Assembly (NCBI GenBank): GCA_023213315.1
Contig: JAKCPI010005231.1
Span: 1 to 64,000 of the forward strand
From: Euborellia annulipes
Lineage: Eukaryota; Arthropoda; Insecta; Dermaptera; Anisolabididae
Reading direction: 5' to 3'
DNA length: 64,000 nt
The notes beneath the pieces were generated by a model. That model saw only the letters and a list, made by a program, of their open reading frames with translations. It was not told the DNA's origin and did not search any database. The stretch's first letter is position 1. Each line of letters opens with the position of its first letter. A program made the translations under genes and the position numbers. Shown piece after piece: positions 1-10,259 of the stretch.

Positions 1-51
1 TACAAATACTGATCAGTGTTTATTTTACTTCTGAAGATACGTACGTAAAGA

Positions 52-518
52 TCTGTACGTGTGTATGTGACTGAACTCCTCCTAAACGACTGAACCAATT
101 TTGATGAAATTTTTGTATATGTTTGTGAGAGTCCCGGACAGGTTTTGTTTCACAAATAACAATAAGTTAATGAGTAATTAACCGTTAAAATAAGAAAAAA
201 ATAAAAATTAGGAGAAATAGTTGCCATGGTAACAAAATATAAATATTTACCCATGTTTACGATTTTTTTAATTTATTTACATTTTGAATTCTAAAATATC
301 GGCGTAAATTTTTTTGTCTGTGTATCGGGAGAGTCCCGGAAAGGATATGATTCACAAAAAATCTTAAGTTCATGAATAATTAACCGTTAAAATTTATATA
401 AAAATGAAAAGGGAAAATGTATGTACCGGTATGTATATAAGTAGGAGGCAAGGGGGTCCAGGGGCGCAGCCCCCTGGCTAGACGGAAAGACCCGCCGAAG
501 GCGGGGCTTTGCGTCTAG
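52..518 (+). mobile_element. Non-autonomous Helitron
   Basis: The element begins with TC (TCTGTACGTGTG) after an A. It ends with a GC-rich hairpin (CCCGCC-gaa-GGCGGG) followed about 8 nt later by CTAG, with a T next, matching Helitron insertion between A and T. The boundaries are confirmed by a second insertion on the other strand (9014-9477), whose similarity starts exactly at the TC and stops at CTAG. The 467 bp hold no helicase ORF, so the element would have to be mobilised in trans. The last ~41 bp form a palindrome that both begins and ends with CTAG. Confidence 0.85.
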
Positions 519-1186
519 TATAAATATATAATATATTGAAACATAACCTTGTTTTTAATTTTAATTTGCCACATTAAATCATAATGTTTCAACTAGAGCC
601 AAAGATTACCACTTGAAATTTAATGAAATAACCAACAATATCAGGTGAAACTTCTATGCGAATAAATATTTTTTACAGATGAGTCACAAAGAAAGTCTTT
701 TAATAATTAACTTTAATTTGTCGCTAAAAAGTCGAAAATATGGGATATTTATGTTTGAAACTTAAATTGGTTAATTCAATAGTTATAAACAGAAGATATC
801 ATCTAAACAGTTGATTCATATCATAAATAGTTGTCTACTCTTAAAGGTCAAAAATGTTATAATTAGCCTACAACACCTGCTTTAATAAGAGATTGTAAAA
901 GTGAATTTTAATCAAAAATTGTTCTTCGCTTTAATGGAAATGAAACCAGAAATAGATATTTGAGAAATATTATACTGTGTCTACGTACAATTAAATAATT
1001 TATATGTGGATTGGTCATAGTTCAATGTTAATTAAAACATCAGCTGTATTATAATAGCTATGTAGTCTCAATTATATACGAGAGTTTGAGTCTATATACC
1101 TATATATGCTTATGTTTCTGCAAATGATTTACTAAAGTTCCACAATGGCATAAAAATAATAAAGGGTCGGACTAAGCCGAGCGCAC
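519..1186. other. AT-rich stretch without a recognisable gene
   Basis: I see no credible ORF, RNA gene or transposon terminus here. The same sequence recurs at about 13302-13975 because it belongs to the duplicated block. Confidence 0.5.
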
Positions 1187-1638
1187 AACTTTGCCCATCC
1201 ACTATTCAAGATAAAAATATTTGTCCCCCCCTAGAGCCCCCTGATGGTCCGATGTTATACATATTATATATCATTTTACTCGGGAGGAAGTCAAGTTTCT
1301 GAATATATAAAAAAAATTATAGGTTATGTAAGAAAAAAATTTTTGTCCCCACCTAGAGCACCCCCTAATGGTCCGATGTTTACCAAAAGCTTTTCAGTTC
1401 TTAAGCTTTACCTCTAGTTTATGTGTGCAAAATTTCAAAACAATTGGGTGAATAGTTTTTGAGATTTCGTTGACGAAAAAAAATTACCACAGACATCACA
1501 CACACAGACATCATTCCAAAAACTACTTAAATGGATTCAGGGGACTTCAAAACGCATTTTGGCAGCTTCAGAAAAATTTCGATTTTTTTACGATTACGTT
1601 AACTTTACCTGTCCAACCTACGGTTGATGGGCAAAGTT
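1187..1638. mobile_element. TIR-bounded element of unknown superfamily
   Basis: The ends are inverted repeats, AACTTTGCCCATC and GATGGGCAAAGTT. The interior has two parallel 'gtccccc-ctagagc-ccc-gatggtccgatgtt' segments and a short CA-rich run. I could not find a convincing target duplication, so the superfamily is open. An identical copy lies at 13976-14432 within the duplication. Confidence 0.5.
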
Positions 1639-1883
1639 AAAAATAAATTTGAGATTTTATTTAAATGATCTTTTATTTCTCCGTTTTTTATCCGATCTCA
1701 CTGAAATTGAAAATATAGTTCCACAAAAGGATTAATGATAAAAAATAAATTTCTATTAAAAAAATCTTTAGAGGGTGTGTCCAATATTTTTTTTTTTTTT
1801 TTGTTTTGATTCCTCAGTTCCTTATCTGATCTTAACGAAATTAATATAAAAAATTTTCAAGATAAATGTGGGATATAGGCCTA

Positions 1884-2688
1884 CATATTACTTTTTCTTA
1901 CCCTATATATGAAATATATTGCGATCATGTCCAGGGCCGTAGCCAGAAAATAATTTCGGGGGGGGGGGGTTTGATTTGGTGGAACAGTAGAAAATCATAA
2001 AATCGTTTTAATAAAATAAATAAAATGGTGTTACTTATCATATATATTTATTAGAAAACCATTACCAGAATTTTGTTTGTAGTGATTGATTAACTATTAT
2101 GTTGTGTATAACAACAAAGTAGGACGGGCTCACTAAAATAAATATCTTTTTTTTATTTCGGGGGGGGATCAATCCCCCTTGATCCCCCCCCCTAGCTACG
2201 GCCTTGATCATGTCAAAAATTCGAGATTTTGATGGATATACATGTTTTGAGGTACCCTGATTCCAAAAAAGGGGTTCCGAAAATTGGTCTGTGCGTCTGT
2301 CTGTGAACAAAATATCTCAGGTACGAAAAGAGCTAGAGGTTGAAATTTTAAATTGAGTTAGGCACCCCCCCCCCCCCCCCCCCCCCCAAGGGAGAAAATA
2401 AGCTTTGGGACAAAATCTGACAAAAAGTACTAGTACATTGCTGATGTACTTGTTCAGTTTTTTCGATTTTCTCAAAATTCGCTGGAACAATTTTGATTAA
2501 AATTCATAAATCAATTATTTTTTTAGAGGCTTTTTAAAAAGTATATCAGTGAAATTTTTCGTACACTTTACTGATATAGAAGCATTTGTAGCTCAGCACC
2601 ATCTATGAATCGCGTGGTCAAGTTTGGAACTTAGGGCAACTAAATATATCTCGGCACAAAGAATCTGATGCGACCAGTCACACCAGAT
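1884..2688 (+). repeat. Family A repeat copy, interrupted by a hAT MITE
   Basis: It carries the typical order of family A segments: a CTTACCCTATATATGAAATATAT start, 'aaaattcgagattttgatgg', 'gtctgtgcgtctgtctgtg', 'gttgaaattttaaattgagttaggcaccccc', the 'aaaaagtactagtac' palindrome, and a 3' 'gaccagtcacaccaga' end. A hAT MITE (1932-2206) split the copy at atcatgtc, so family A predates that insertion. A C homopolymer of about 24 lies at 2366-2388. Confidence 0.7.
1932..2206 (+). mobile_element. hAT-type MITE (CAGGGCCGTAGCC family)
   Basis: The TIRs are CAGGGCCGTAGCCAG and its near complement CTAGCTACGGCCTTG, flanked by the 8-bp target duplication atcatgtc (1924-1931, 2207-2214). Poly-G and poly-C runs lie just inside both ends. 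An 8-bp duplication with a CAGGG terminus is typical of hAT. The same element occurs at 14727-15008 (duplicate) and independently at 36162-36433. Confidence 0.88.
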
Positions 2689-3626
2689 TTTTACTTTCTC
2701 TTACCTATGTATATATGTAATATATATATAGAGAGAGAGAAAGTATTGGATTCATGTCAAAAATTCGATGTCGAGATTTTGATGGATCTTTACGTTTTGA
2801 GGTCCCCTGAATCCAAAAAAGTGGTTTTCGCGACATGGTCTGTCTGTGTGTCTGTCTGTGTGTGTGTGTGTGTGTTCACATTTTATGCATGAAGGAATTG
2901 AACTAGGAGGTTGAAATTTTATATTTAAGTTAGGCACCCCCATGGGACGTGACACGAAGCTTTTGAACAAAATCGACCAAAAAGTACTAGCACTTTACTG
3001 ATTCACTTTTTCAGTTTTTTTCGATTTTCTCAAAATTTCCTCCAACGATTTCTTTTAAAATTCAAAAATCAATTATTTTTTAGATTCTCTATAAAATGTA
3101 TATTCTCATTTTGTGATTGAAATCTTCTGAAGACCACTTTACTCTTGTACTCCATAGAAAAGATAGGAGAAATGGTTGCCATGGTATCAAAATATAAATA
3201 TTTTCCCATACTTTTTTTTTTTTTTAAAAAAAACATTCACACTTTTTCTCATTCACACTCACACTCACACACATTCACACTGTCTTTTCAGCAGCTCAGG
3301 CCATATAAGACATTTACGATATTCGTTATTTATGAATTTATATATATGGGGTCCAGGCATTTTATTTAAGCCATCTGGTATCCAGATGGCTTAAATAAAT
3401 CATCGGACTGCCCGGGGTCCGAACCCGCGACGTTTGGTATATGAGGTTAGCACGCTAGCCTCTACACCACGCCCCGTGGGCTTTCCCATACTTATAAATT
3501 TTACATCTTGAATTCAATTGTACCCTACTGTCGGAAACTAAATACATGTCGACACAAAAAATCTGGTGTGACAAGCACAGTACACAACTTTCGATTACCG
3601 AAGGTAAGAGAAAGTTGTGTGCTGTA
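2689..3626 (+). repeat. Family A repeat copy containing a SINE
   Basis: It starts at TTTTTACTTTCTCTTACC with an adjacent AT/AG palindrome. It runs through 'cgatgtcgagattttgatgg', a (TCTG)/(TG) microsatellite and the TACTAG palindrome to 'ggagaaatggttgccatggtatcaaaatataaat', and then into the acaactttcgattaccgaagg hairpin end. Short open frames inside it are low-complexity shadows and not genes. A SINE interrupts it at 3212-3481. Confidence 0.75.
3212..3481 (-). mobile_element. tRNA-derived SINE (family 1), full length
   Basis: Read on the minus strand, it has a tRNA-like head with A box (TGGTGTAGAGG) and B box (GGGTTCGGACCCC). Then come AGGCAGTCCGATGATT, a palindrome (AAGCCATCTGG/CCAGATGGCTT), a GTGTGAATGTGAGTG-type tract and a poly-A tail (poly-T on plus). 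The direct target repeat tttcccatac flanks it at 3202-3211 and 3482-3491. This shows LINE-type retroposition into the family A copy. Confidence 0.9.
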
Positions 3627-3754
3627 TAAAAATACTTACATGTATAGTTTTTCCCTCAGTGACTTGCACATTAAAAAGTTCACCCTGATTGTTGAATGGC
3701 TTCTCATACAAAAAATTTTATAATTAACACACGCTCCACATATGTGTAATTTGA

Positions 3755-3796
3755 TGCACTGAAGATGGATTGCGTAGGCATTCCGAAATATTTGCA
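3755..3796 (+). ncRNA. Hammerhead-like motif, decayed
   Basis: The order is TGCA, CTGAAGA, T, helix II (GGATTGC/GCATTCC, one mismatch, loop GTAG), GAAA, tatt, TGCA. The CTGANGA and GAAA cores are intact and the two TGCA arms pair as a 4-bp helix I. The usual GTC before the cleavage site has become att. There is no inverted partner nearby, unlike the palindromic copies. The match to other copies in the window makes chance similarity unlikely, but activity is doubtful. Confidence 0.45.
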
Positions 3797-4044
3797 GAAT
3801 AAATTATTTTAATTGTGGAAAGTAACTCGCTGGTGTATATTTTCTCCATATCCATTACCTCAACGATCTGTCCCAGCAAAATTTTAACTTCATTTAATTA
3901 ATACCCAATTTAATTTTAATAAATTTTGGGAGGTGAAGTCCAGATTTCCAACACAAACACACTGTGCTATGGGTCAAGGGTCAATTTAATTAGAATAGAT
4001 AATTACGGATAAATTTCACAAAACAACATTCTTTTTCAAATTTC

Positions 4045-4458
4045 AATTTTTTTTTCAACGAACCTTTCATGTAGTAATCGGATTAAGATACAAGTCCATC
4101 AAGGATGACTTTTTCTGAGTAAAATACGTGAATAATGAAGAAAAAAAGTAAAAATACAAGATAGAAAACTTTTTCTTTTTTTTTAAGAATTTCTTTTCGA
4201 GAAAACTTTTATCTTTCCTGTATGGCTGATGGGAAATCACAACAATCTTTTAGAATTTTTGAAGATGTTAGTTTCTCTAGGAACGATATTCCAAGTCATT
4301 CTAGAAGAAAAAAAAAGGTTTTTATATTAATATAATGATCATAGACGATTTGTCTTTCTTTTAGTGAATTATTTTAAATAAATTCTTACTCAGAACAGGG
4401 AAGTAAACCAAAGTCAATTTGTTTTTAAATCGAGATAGTCAAGGATTTTCATTTCAAT
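4045..4458. other. AT-rich spacer, nothing recognised
   Basis: Homopolymer-rich, stop-dense sequence just right of the duplication breakpoint. No terminus, tRNA box or ORF is visible. Confidence 0.4.
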
Positions 4459-4640
4459 CAGGGACGGATTAATGCAGTTTTGTCCATGGGGCGGTTTTTT
4501 TTTTAACCTTATTTAACTTTTTTTTTAACTTTATTTAAAGTCTTTTTCGGCATCGAAGGCCATTTAAACCCAGTCCCCATTTAATTAAATTGATTGGTAG
4601 CCAATTCAATTTAAATAAATTTTTGTCACCTGATTACTCA
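4459..4640. mobile_element. hAT end fragment followed by SINE-family-2 tail
   Basis: CAGGGACGGATTAATGC at 4459 resembles the complement of the right terminus of the MITE at 57397-57636 (cattaatccgccactg). It is followed by 'gtctttttcggcatcgaaggccatttaaac' and 'gattggtagccaattcaatttaaat', which match the body of the second SINE family in minus orientation. No right terminus or target duplication was found. Confidence 0.4.
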
Positions 4641-5455
4641 CAATTATTTTTTTATAACTCGTCATATATATTAAATTTTAACTTTCCTATTTTTGTCGTC
4701 ATGGCTTGTGACGTCAAATTGTAGCGTCAAGGCCTTTGACGTCACGGCTTGCAACGCAACATGCTGAAAGAGAAACGAAAAAATTTGTGTCGATCAAAAT
4801 AAAGTTTCACTTTAAAAAAAATAAAAGACTAACTTTTGGCCTCCTGGCCCCATTGGCAAAATCTCATCTTTGAGCCTTTGCCATTCTTTTTGGGACATAT
4901 ATTTTTTTTTTGAATTTGTGCTCGAAATAAATCTTATTTATTCTAGTTCTATATAAAAAAAATTTGGCTCCGATATCTTGAAAATATTTTGAGATATTCG
5001 CCCAGCAAGAGAAAAGTTTCTCAAAAAAAAATTTTTCGCGCCCCTATCTTAAGGATTTAAAATATTTCTTGATAATATAGTCTTAGGGACGACTCGTCTA
5101 TGTAAATGCAATGGGCCATTGGAATCTATTGGAATATCAACTAAATGGTAGTATTAAGAGTTTCTTTGCTTTCTTTTGCTTTTTACTTGCCCGGCGACGA
5201 GTCGCTCCCGCGACTTTTGATATAATACAGTATTCTTTTAAATCTTAATACAAATGATTATAGGATAATGAATGAAAAATGAGCTTTAAAAATGACCAGC
5301 TAGAAAAATATTAGATTTGAACATTGAAAAACAAAATAAAGAAAAAGGAAGAAGAAAAATTTATCGACACAATTCATCCTAGAGAAATTCTCCAACTCTG
5401 ATAAAAATTGTCTAACTCGATTTATGTTGTTTTCTAACTTCCGAACGCGCTAAAT
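4641..5455. other. AT-rich region without a gene
   Basis: Only short features stand out: 'gacgtcaaa..ttgacgtca' half-sites near 4710-4745 and a 'gacgactcg..cgacgagtcgc' inverted pair near 5090-5210. No coding frame is supported. Confidence 0.35.
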
Positions 5456-5690
5456 TTAATCTTTTCGTTTTTGGAAGAGTCTTTTTGCCGGCATTCCTCT
5501 CAGAGAATTTAAGCCAATCAAGTCAAATTGCGAGGCCCTAAAATCAATTTGAACCGCGACTTCAATCAGGGCCTGAAGCCTTGGCGCCAGGATTGGGGTG
5601 ACCCCGAGGGGTTGTGACGCCAAGCTCAGAGGGGACAGCAACGTTCCGAGGACCCTGACGGCCCAAGGGTTCGTGCATCAGTCAATCTGT
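5456..5690 (-). other. GC-rich open segment, possible exon relic
   Basis: This is a compositional island in AT-rich surroundings. The minus strand stays open for about 73 codons, with an internal stretch LNSLRGMPAKRLFQKRKD before a stop. There is no ATG at its start, no convincing acceptor, and I recognise no family. It could be an exon fragment, a processed relic or transposon-derived sequence. Confidence 0.2.
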
Positions 5691-5930
5691 TAATGTTCAT
5701 CAGCCAACTAGAAAGGAGGCTTTTATCAAATGAGGCGTTAACCAAATAACAGCGCCTAAAAAATGGATACTTTTTTAATTAATGAGTTCATGTACAGGCA
5801 TCAAACAAACTCCCTCTAAACATCAAGTATCCCCTTTCTGCTTTTTTATAACTTAATCATCAATAATAACTTTTCTATATTATAAAAAAAAAACGGTGTT
5901 TTGAAAGATTATTCTTTTCATTAACCCTGG

Positions 5931-6110
5931 GATCTTAGCACAGTGGTAGAGTATCCGCCTCTTGTGCTAAGTGTCAAGGATTCGCAATCCGTCTCATGCG
6001 ACAAAAAATTTATTTCTATTTAATTAGCTACAAATAAATTGAAATAAATACAGACGGTGTCTAAATGGCCTCAGATGCCAAAAAATCTTAAAAATTTTTT
6101 TATAAATTTA
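5931..6110 (+). mobile_element. tRNA-derived SINE (family 2)
   Basis: The head has an A box (TAGCACAGTGGTAGAGT) and B box (GGATTCGCAATCC), followed by 'tttaattagctacaaataaattgaaataaat' and the family tail 'taaatggcctcagatgcc'. Family 2 differs from family 1 in its head and lacks the GTGTGAATG tract, but both share an 'aaatggcctbag' tail. Related copies are at 7780-7960, 47363-47533 and 57010-57200. Confidence 0.6.
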
Positions 6111-6187
6111 TCATTTGAAATATTAATCAATTTGTTCACTGTCAAATGATAATATATTCAAAAAATCATCAATATCAATCAATCAAT

Positions 6188-6425
6188 CCCCCCCGGGGGT
6201 GGGGTAGGTGGTGGGCCCCCCTCCTCCCCCCCCCGCCGGGGGGGGCGGGGCCCCCCGCCCGCCCGTTTTTTTTTCTTTTTCCGTTTCCCGGCTGCCTGCA
6301 TAAAAAAGAAATCCCCCCCCCCCAAATGGATTCTTCCCTCCCCCCGGTTTCCTCCCAGTCTTTGAATGGCCTTGGTGGGTGGGTGGGGGGGGGGGGGGGG
6401 GGGGGGGTGAAGGAGAAAAAGTGGG

Positions 6426-6463
<38 letters not shown>
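6188..6463. repeat. Extreme homopolymer block
   Basis: Runs of C, G, T and A dominate, ending in about 43 A. The block sits between matching 'aatcaatcaatcaa' sequences. The open frames here are pure homopolymer translation. The composition suggests either a low-complexity expansion or poor consensus quality rather than biology. Confidence 0.6.
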
Positions 6464-6466
<3 letters not shown>

Positions 6467-6479
6467 ATCAATCAATTAT

Positions 6480-7728
6480 CAATATCAATCAATTATCAAT
6501 ACATAATCTAATACAATTCCTTATTTTAATACATACTTTAATTTTAAGGCTTTGCCGCTACAAGGATATCAATAAATATTTTTTCGAGAGTTGCAGAAAC
6601 TTGTGAAAACATATTTACCTATTTAAGAACATTATCTTGAGACAACGGTTAATATTTAACAAGACATGTGGGGGTTTTTTTTGGAAAGGGCCAACAACCC
6701 CCAAAAAAACCCCCCATTTCTTTTTTAAAATATTTATTTAACAGTTTAAATCCCCGAAGAGGGATTTTTAAAATCCTTTTTTTTTTTAAAAAATAGAAAA
6801 CAAAAAACAACGGTTAATAGTTTATAGTTTTCAAAAATAATATTCTCGTTACACTGTTGTATGATGAATAATTGGAGCTTATATACTATGAGGTATTGGT
6901 AATATTGTCTCATTTCCAAAATTTAATAACACGCCTTGCTCAATTTTATTATATTTTTACAAAGAAACTGTAAAATCTACCTGCCATGTATAAACATGAG
7001 AACAAATCTAATTATGACGTTTCTTGAATAAAAATTCTTAGAAGACAAATTTTTTCATTAAAGACTTAATATCTGGATCCAACATCCATCATTTCTATAC
7101 CCACTCATATAATTATGTGTGAAACAATTTCCTTTTACTTTAGATATATTACATACCAAAAGATTTTAGCTCCTAAAAAAAGATATTTTAATGCGATTTT
7201 TTGAAAGTTATTTAAAAAAAAAGCATTTTTTGGGAATTTAGCTAGAAGCTATATTTAAAATGTAAAATTCTTCCATTATACGGAATTTTTCTAATTATCA
7301 TACGTAGGCTACATGAAAAGTATCATTTTATTCAAAGGCACCAAAGAGACTAAGATCATAAAGGGAAAACTAATTTATATCAACCTATATTTTATTAGGC
7401 GATTAATAACCAAATCCCTTTTTTTTCTTTTTTATTATCTTTTATTGTGGAACTGTAGGGCCTCCATGGAATATCCTTCCGGCTATTGATCATAATTTGA
7501 ATAATTCAAAAGGAACATAAAAAAGTTGATTTTGTCCATTGAAAATTTCTTCTAACAAAAATTTAATAATAGGTTTTTGATACCTCTTAAAATATAGAAG
7601 CAAATATAAATTAAATAAATAAAATATTTAAACACTAGGTAAAATTTTTAATAATTTAATTTAATTATTCATTGATTTAATATATTAATATGATTACTAC
7701 TCCCCCAGATCCGAGTGGTTAAAATTGA
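6480..7728. other. AT-rich region, nothing supported
   Basis: No tRNA boxes, TIRs or plausible exons were found. A second homopolymer patch (tgggggttttttttgg.. ccaacaacccccaaaa) lies at 6669-6715. Confidence 0.35.
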
Positions 7729-7960
7729 TTTTTACTTTCTCTTACTCTATATATGAAATATATAAAGAGAGAAAGTATTTTATTTATTGTTGCATCTGAG
7801 GTCTATTAAATTCCGTCGCCATTTATTCAATTAATTTGTATCTGTCAATAATATAATTTATATAAATTTTCATTGTTTTGAATGGGAAGCTAACTTCTCC
7901 TAATCCAAGGTACAAGATGCTAACGTTACGTTATGACCCAGGGATATAAAAGATAATGGC
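7729..7960 (-). mobile_element. Family A terminus plus SINE-family-2 fragment
   Basis: Positions 7729-7779 are the AT/AG terminal palindrome of family A (tactttctcttac..gagagaaagta). 'gttgcatctgaggtctattaaa' and the following 150 bp match the family 2 SINE tail and body in reverse. The tRNA-like head is too decayed to call. Confidence 0.45.
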
Positions 7961-8919
7961 AATTTCAAAATTAATAATCTTAGTGGAGTAGGTAAGGATC
8001 CCAGTCAGTCGAAAAACGTTCTTAAAAGAACTTTAATGAAATGATTATCTGATTCATTATAAAGTAATTAATTTATTATATAATATTATATTAATGATGG
8101 AGAAAAACATCAAAACAATTGAATTTATTAATTTTATTCATATATTCCTTTGCCCCTTCAATAATGTATTTATCTGTCACTTAATGAAATATTCAATCAA
8201 GTAAAATAAAATTAAAAACATAAGGTATATGTTTTAATATATTATTTATTAGTATAAACACTATCCGAATTTCAACACTCATTATCATCTTCAAAAGTAA
8301 GGCCTCGGGTACGATACGAGCGGTGAGCGGCAGAGCGGTAAGCGGCAAAGCGGTGAGCGGCAAAGCGGCAGGGCGGCAGAGCGGCAGGGGGTGTATGATA
8401 TAAGCGGCAAATTGAATCAGCGAGCGCAATATTCAAATATAAGTGAAAATTCGAGTCGGCTAGAAGCCCTTTTATCTATTCCTATATCTTATTTCAATTA
8501 AGCATACAATTATTTAAATTTTAAAATCACAAGTATTATATTAATTTTTTTTTTTATAATTAATTTTAAGTGAAAATTTATCAAATTTTTTTTTTTATTA
8601 GATTTTCTGTCAAATTTATAAAGTTTCAAATTATTAAAATAAAATTCAATTCTATTTCAAAATATTTGACACTTTATTATCATTTATCATGCAATGAATG
8701 AATTTAACAAACAAAAAGAAATTAAATATCATGTTTAGAGGGGCCCAGGAAATTCTTTGTATGTGGTAGGTCCTTTCTTATCGAGTTGTAGTAATAAAAA
8801 TTAAATTTCAATTTCCAGAGCATTTTAATTTAACTGACAATTCGGCATTTGTTGCAGGTTCTTACTAAAACAATATTTTCAAGAACAAATTATTTCATTT
8901 AAGAATTCTTGCTATTGTT

Positions 8920-9680
8920 AACACATAAATAATTTGATCTTTAATTAATTGAAGGAAATTGGATGTCACAGCGACTCTTGATGAAGGTGTGTTAATATAT
9001 ATATATATATATACTAGACGCAAAGCCCCGCCTTCGGCGGGGCTTTCCGTCTACAGGCGGGGCTACGCCCCCTGGACCCCCTTGCTCGCCTACTTATATA
9101 CATACCGGTACATACATTTTCCCTTTTCATTTTTATATATAGAGATTATTTTAACGGTTAATTATTCATTTTTTGTGATTCATATCCTTTCCGGGACTCT
9201 CCCGGTACACAGACAAAAAATTTACGCCGATATTTTAGAATTCAAAATGTAAATAAATAAAAAAAAATCGTAAACATGGGTAAATATTTATATTTTGTTA
9301 CCATGGCAACCCTTTCTCCTAATTTTTATTTTTTTCTTATTTTAACGGTTAATTACTCATTAACTTATTGTTTTGTGAAACAAAACCTGTCCGGGAGTCT
9401 CACAAACATACACAGAAAATTTCATCATAATTGGTTCAGTCGTTTAGGAGGAGTTCAGTCACATACACACGTACAGAAGAATTATATATATAAAGATATA
9501 AGATATATAAACACAAAATTATTTTTTAATTTATATATTTATTAGCACTTAACACACAATATATATATTAAAAAAATATTTTGTATTTAGTTATATATAT
9601 ATCAACACTCACTTTCATCAAGAGTCGCTGTGACATCCTGTTTTCTTCAATTAATTTAAGAACAAATTATTTTTGTGTTA
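8920..9680. repeat. Long imperfect inverted repeat, split by a Helitron
   Basis: 'ggatgtcacagcgactcttgatgaa' at about 8960 recurs inverted at about 9637, and the flanks (ttaattaattgaag / cttcaattaatttaa) continue the match outward. The arms are roughly 80-90 bp. The AT-rich centre holds the Helitron at 9014-9477. This is probably a small foldback or MITE inside the Harbinger element. Confidence 0.6.
9014..9477 (-). mobile_element. Non-autonomous Helitron, inverted copy
   Basis: This is the reverse complement of the 52-518 element. It ends with the hairpin and CTAG at 9014-9017 next to a T. Its TC start is at 9476-9477, preceded by T rather than A. Comparing flanks with the 52-518 copy defines both termini to the base. 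Confidence 0.82.
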
Positions 9681-10259
9681 ATTCATATACATTGCCTTCT
9701 CATTATAAATGGGTTGATTTTGTCGAATTCCATCTTCACATCGTTATCATAAGATTATTTAGTAATAATGTCATCAGGGGCGTAGCCAAGGGGGGGGGAT
9801 GGGGGGGGAGTCCCCCCCCCCCCAGGTCGGATCGAGTTGGCAAATGTTGGCAAAATCAAGGACCAGTTGGCAAAATAAAGTTTATTTAACAGAAATTAAT
9901 TTGTTTTAATTTAAAAAAAAAAAAAAAATTAAATTTTCTTTTTTTTTATATTTTCATCTATTAAAAAAAAAATTTTTTTTTAATTTTCAAATAAATAAAT
10001 TTATTTTCTTTTTACTGAATATAAATTTATTATACAATGTAATACAAACACATAGAGAAAATCATTAGGATTATTTTAAAAGGGAAAAATAAAATATTTG
10101 AACAAATAAAAGAAACCTCAGTCGTTCATTTGTAATTTGAAATGGAATAATTTTCTTTATTTACTATAATTGTAAAAAAAAGGAATTCCAATTAAACAAT
10201 GTTTTTGATAGAAATATAAATTTTATACAGGTCAACAAAAAAGTTTTTTGAAATTTAGG

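Larger units (their letters stand above)
1..4044 (+). repeat. Copy 1 of a ~4-kb direct duplication
   Basis: This block matches 12783-16842 almost base for base. Differences are mainly small indels and homopolymer lengths. It contains, in order, a Helitron, a TIR element, two family A copies, a hAT MITE, a SINE and a hammerhead-like motif, and every one of these recurs in copy 2. Homology stops abruptly at 4044 against 16842. The left edge coincides with the window start, so the block may extend further left. Confidence 0.95.

Noticed and set aside
5931..6005. Functional tRNA gene
   Set aside because: A and B boxes exist, but the acceptor stem does not pair and SINE tail sequence follows directly.
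6146..6511. Longest open frame on the plus strand (121 codons)
   Set aside because: It is made of translated homopolymers (poly-Pro, Gly, Lys) and has no coding character.
8959..9252. 97-codon plus-strand frame
   Set aside because: Antisense across the Helitron, including its terminal hairpin. No protein family.
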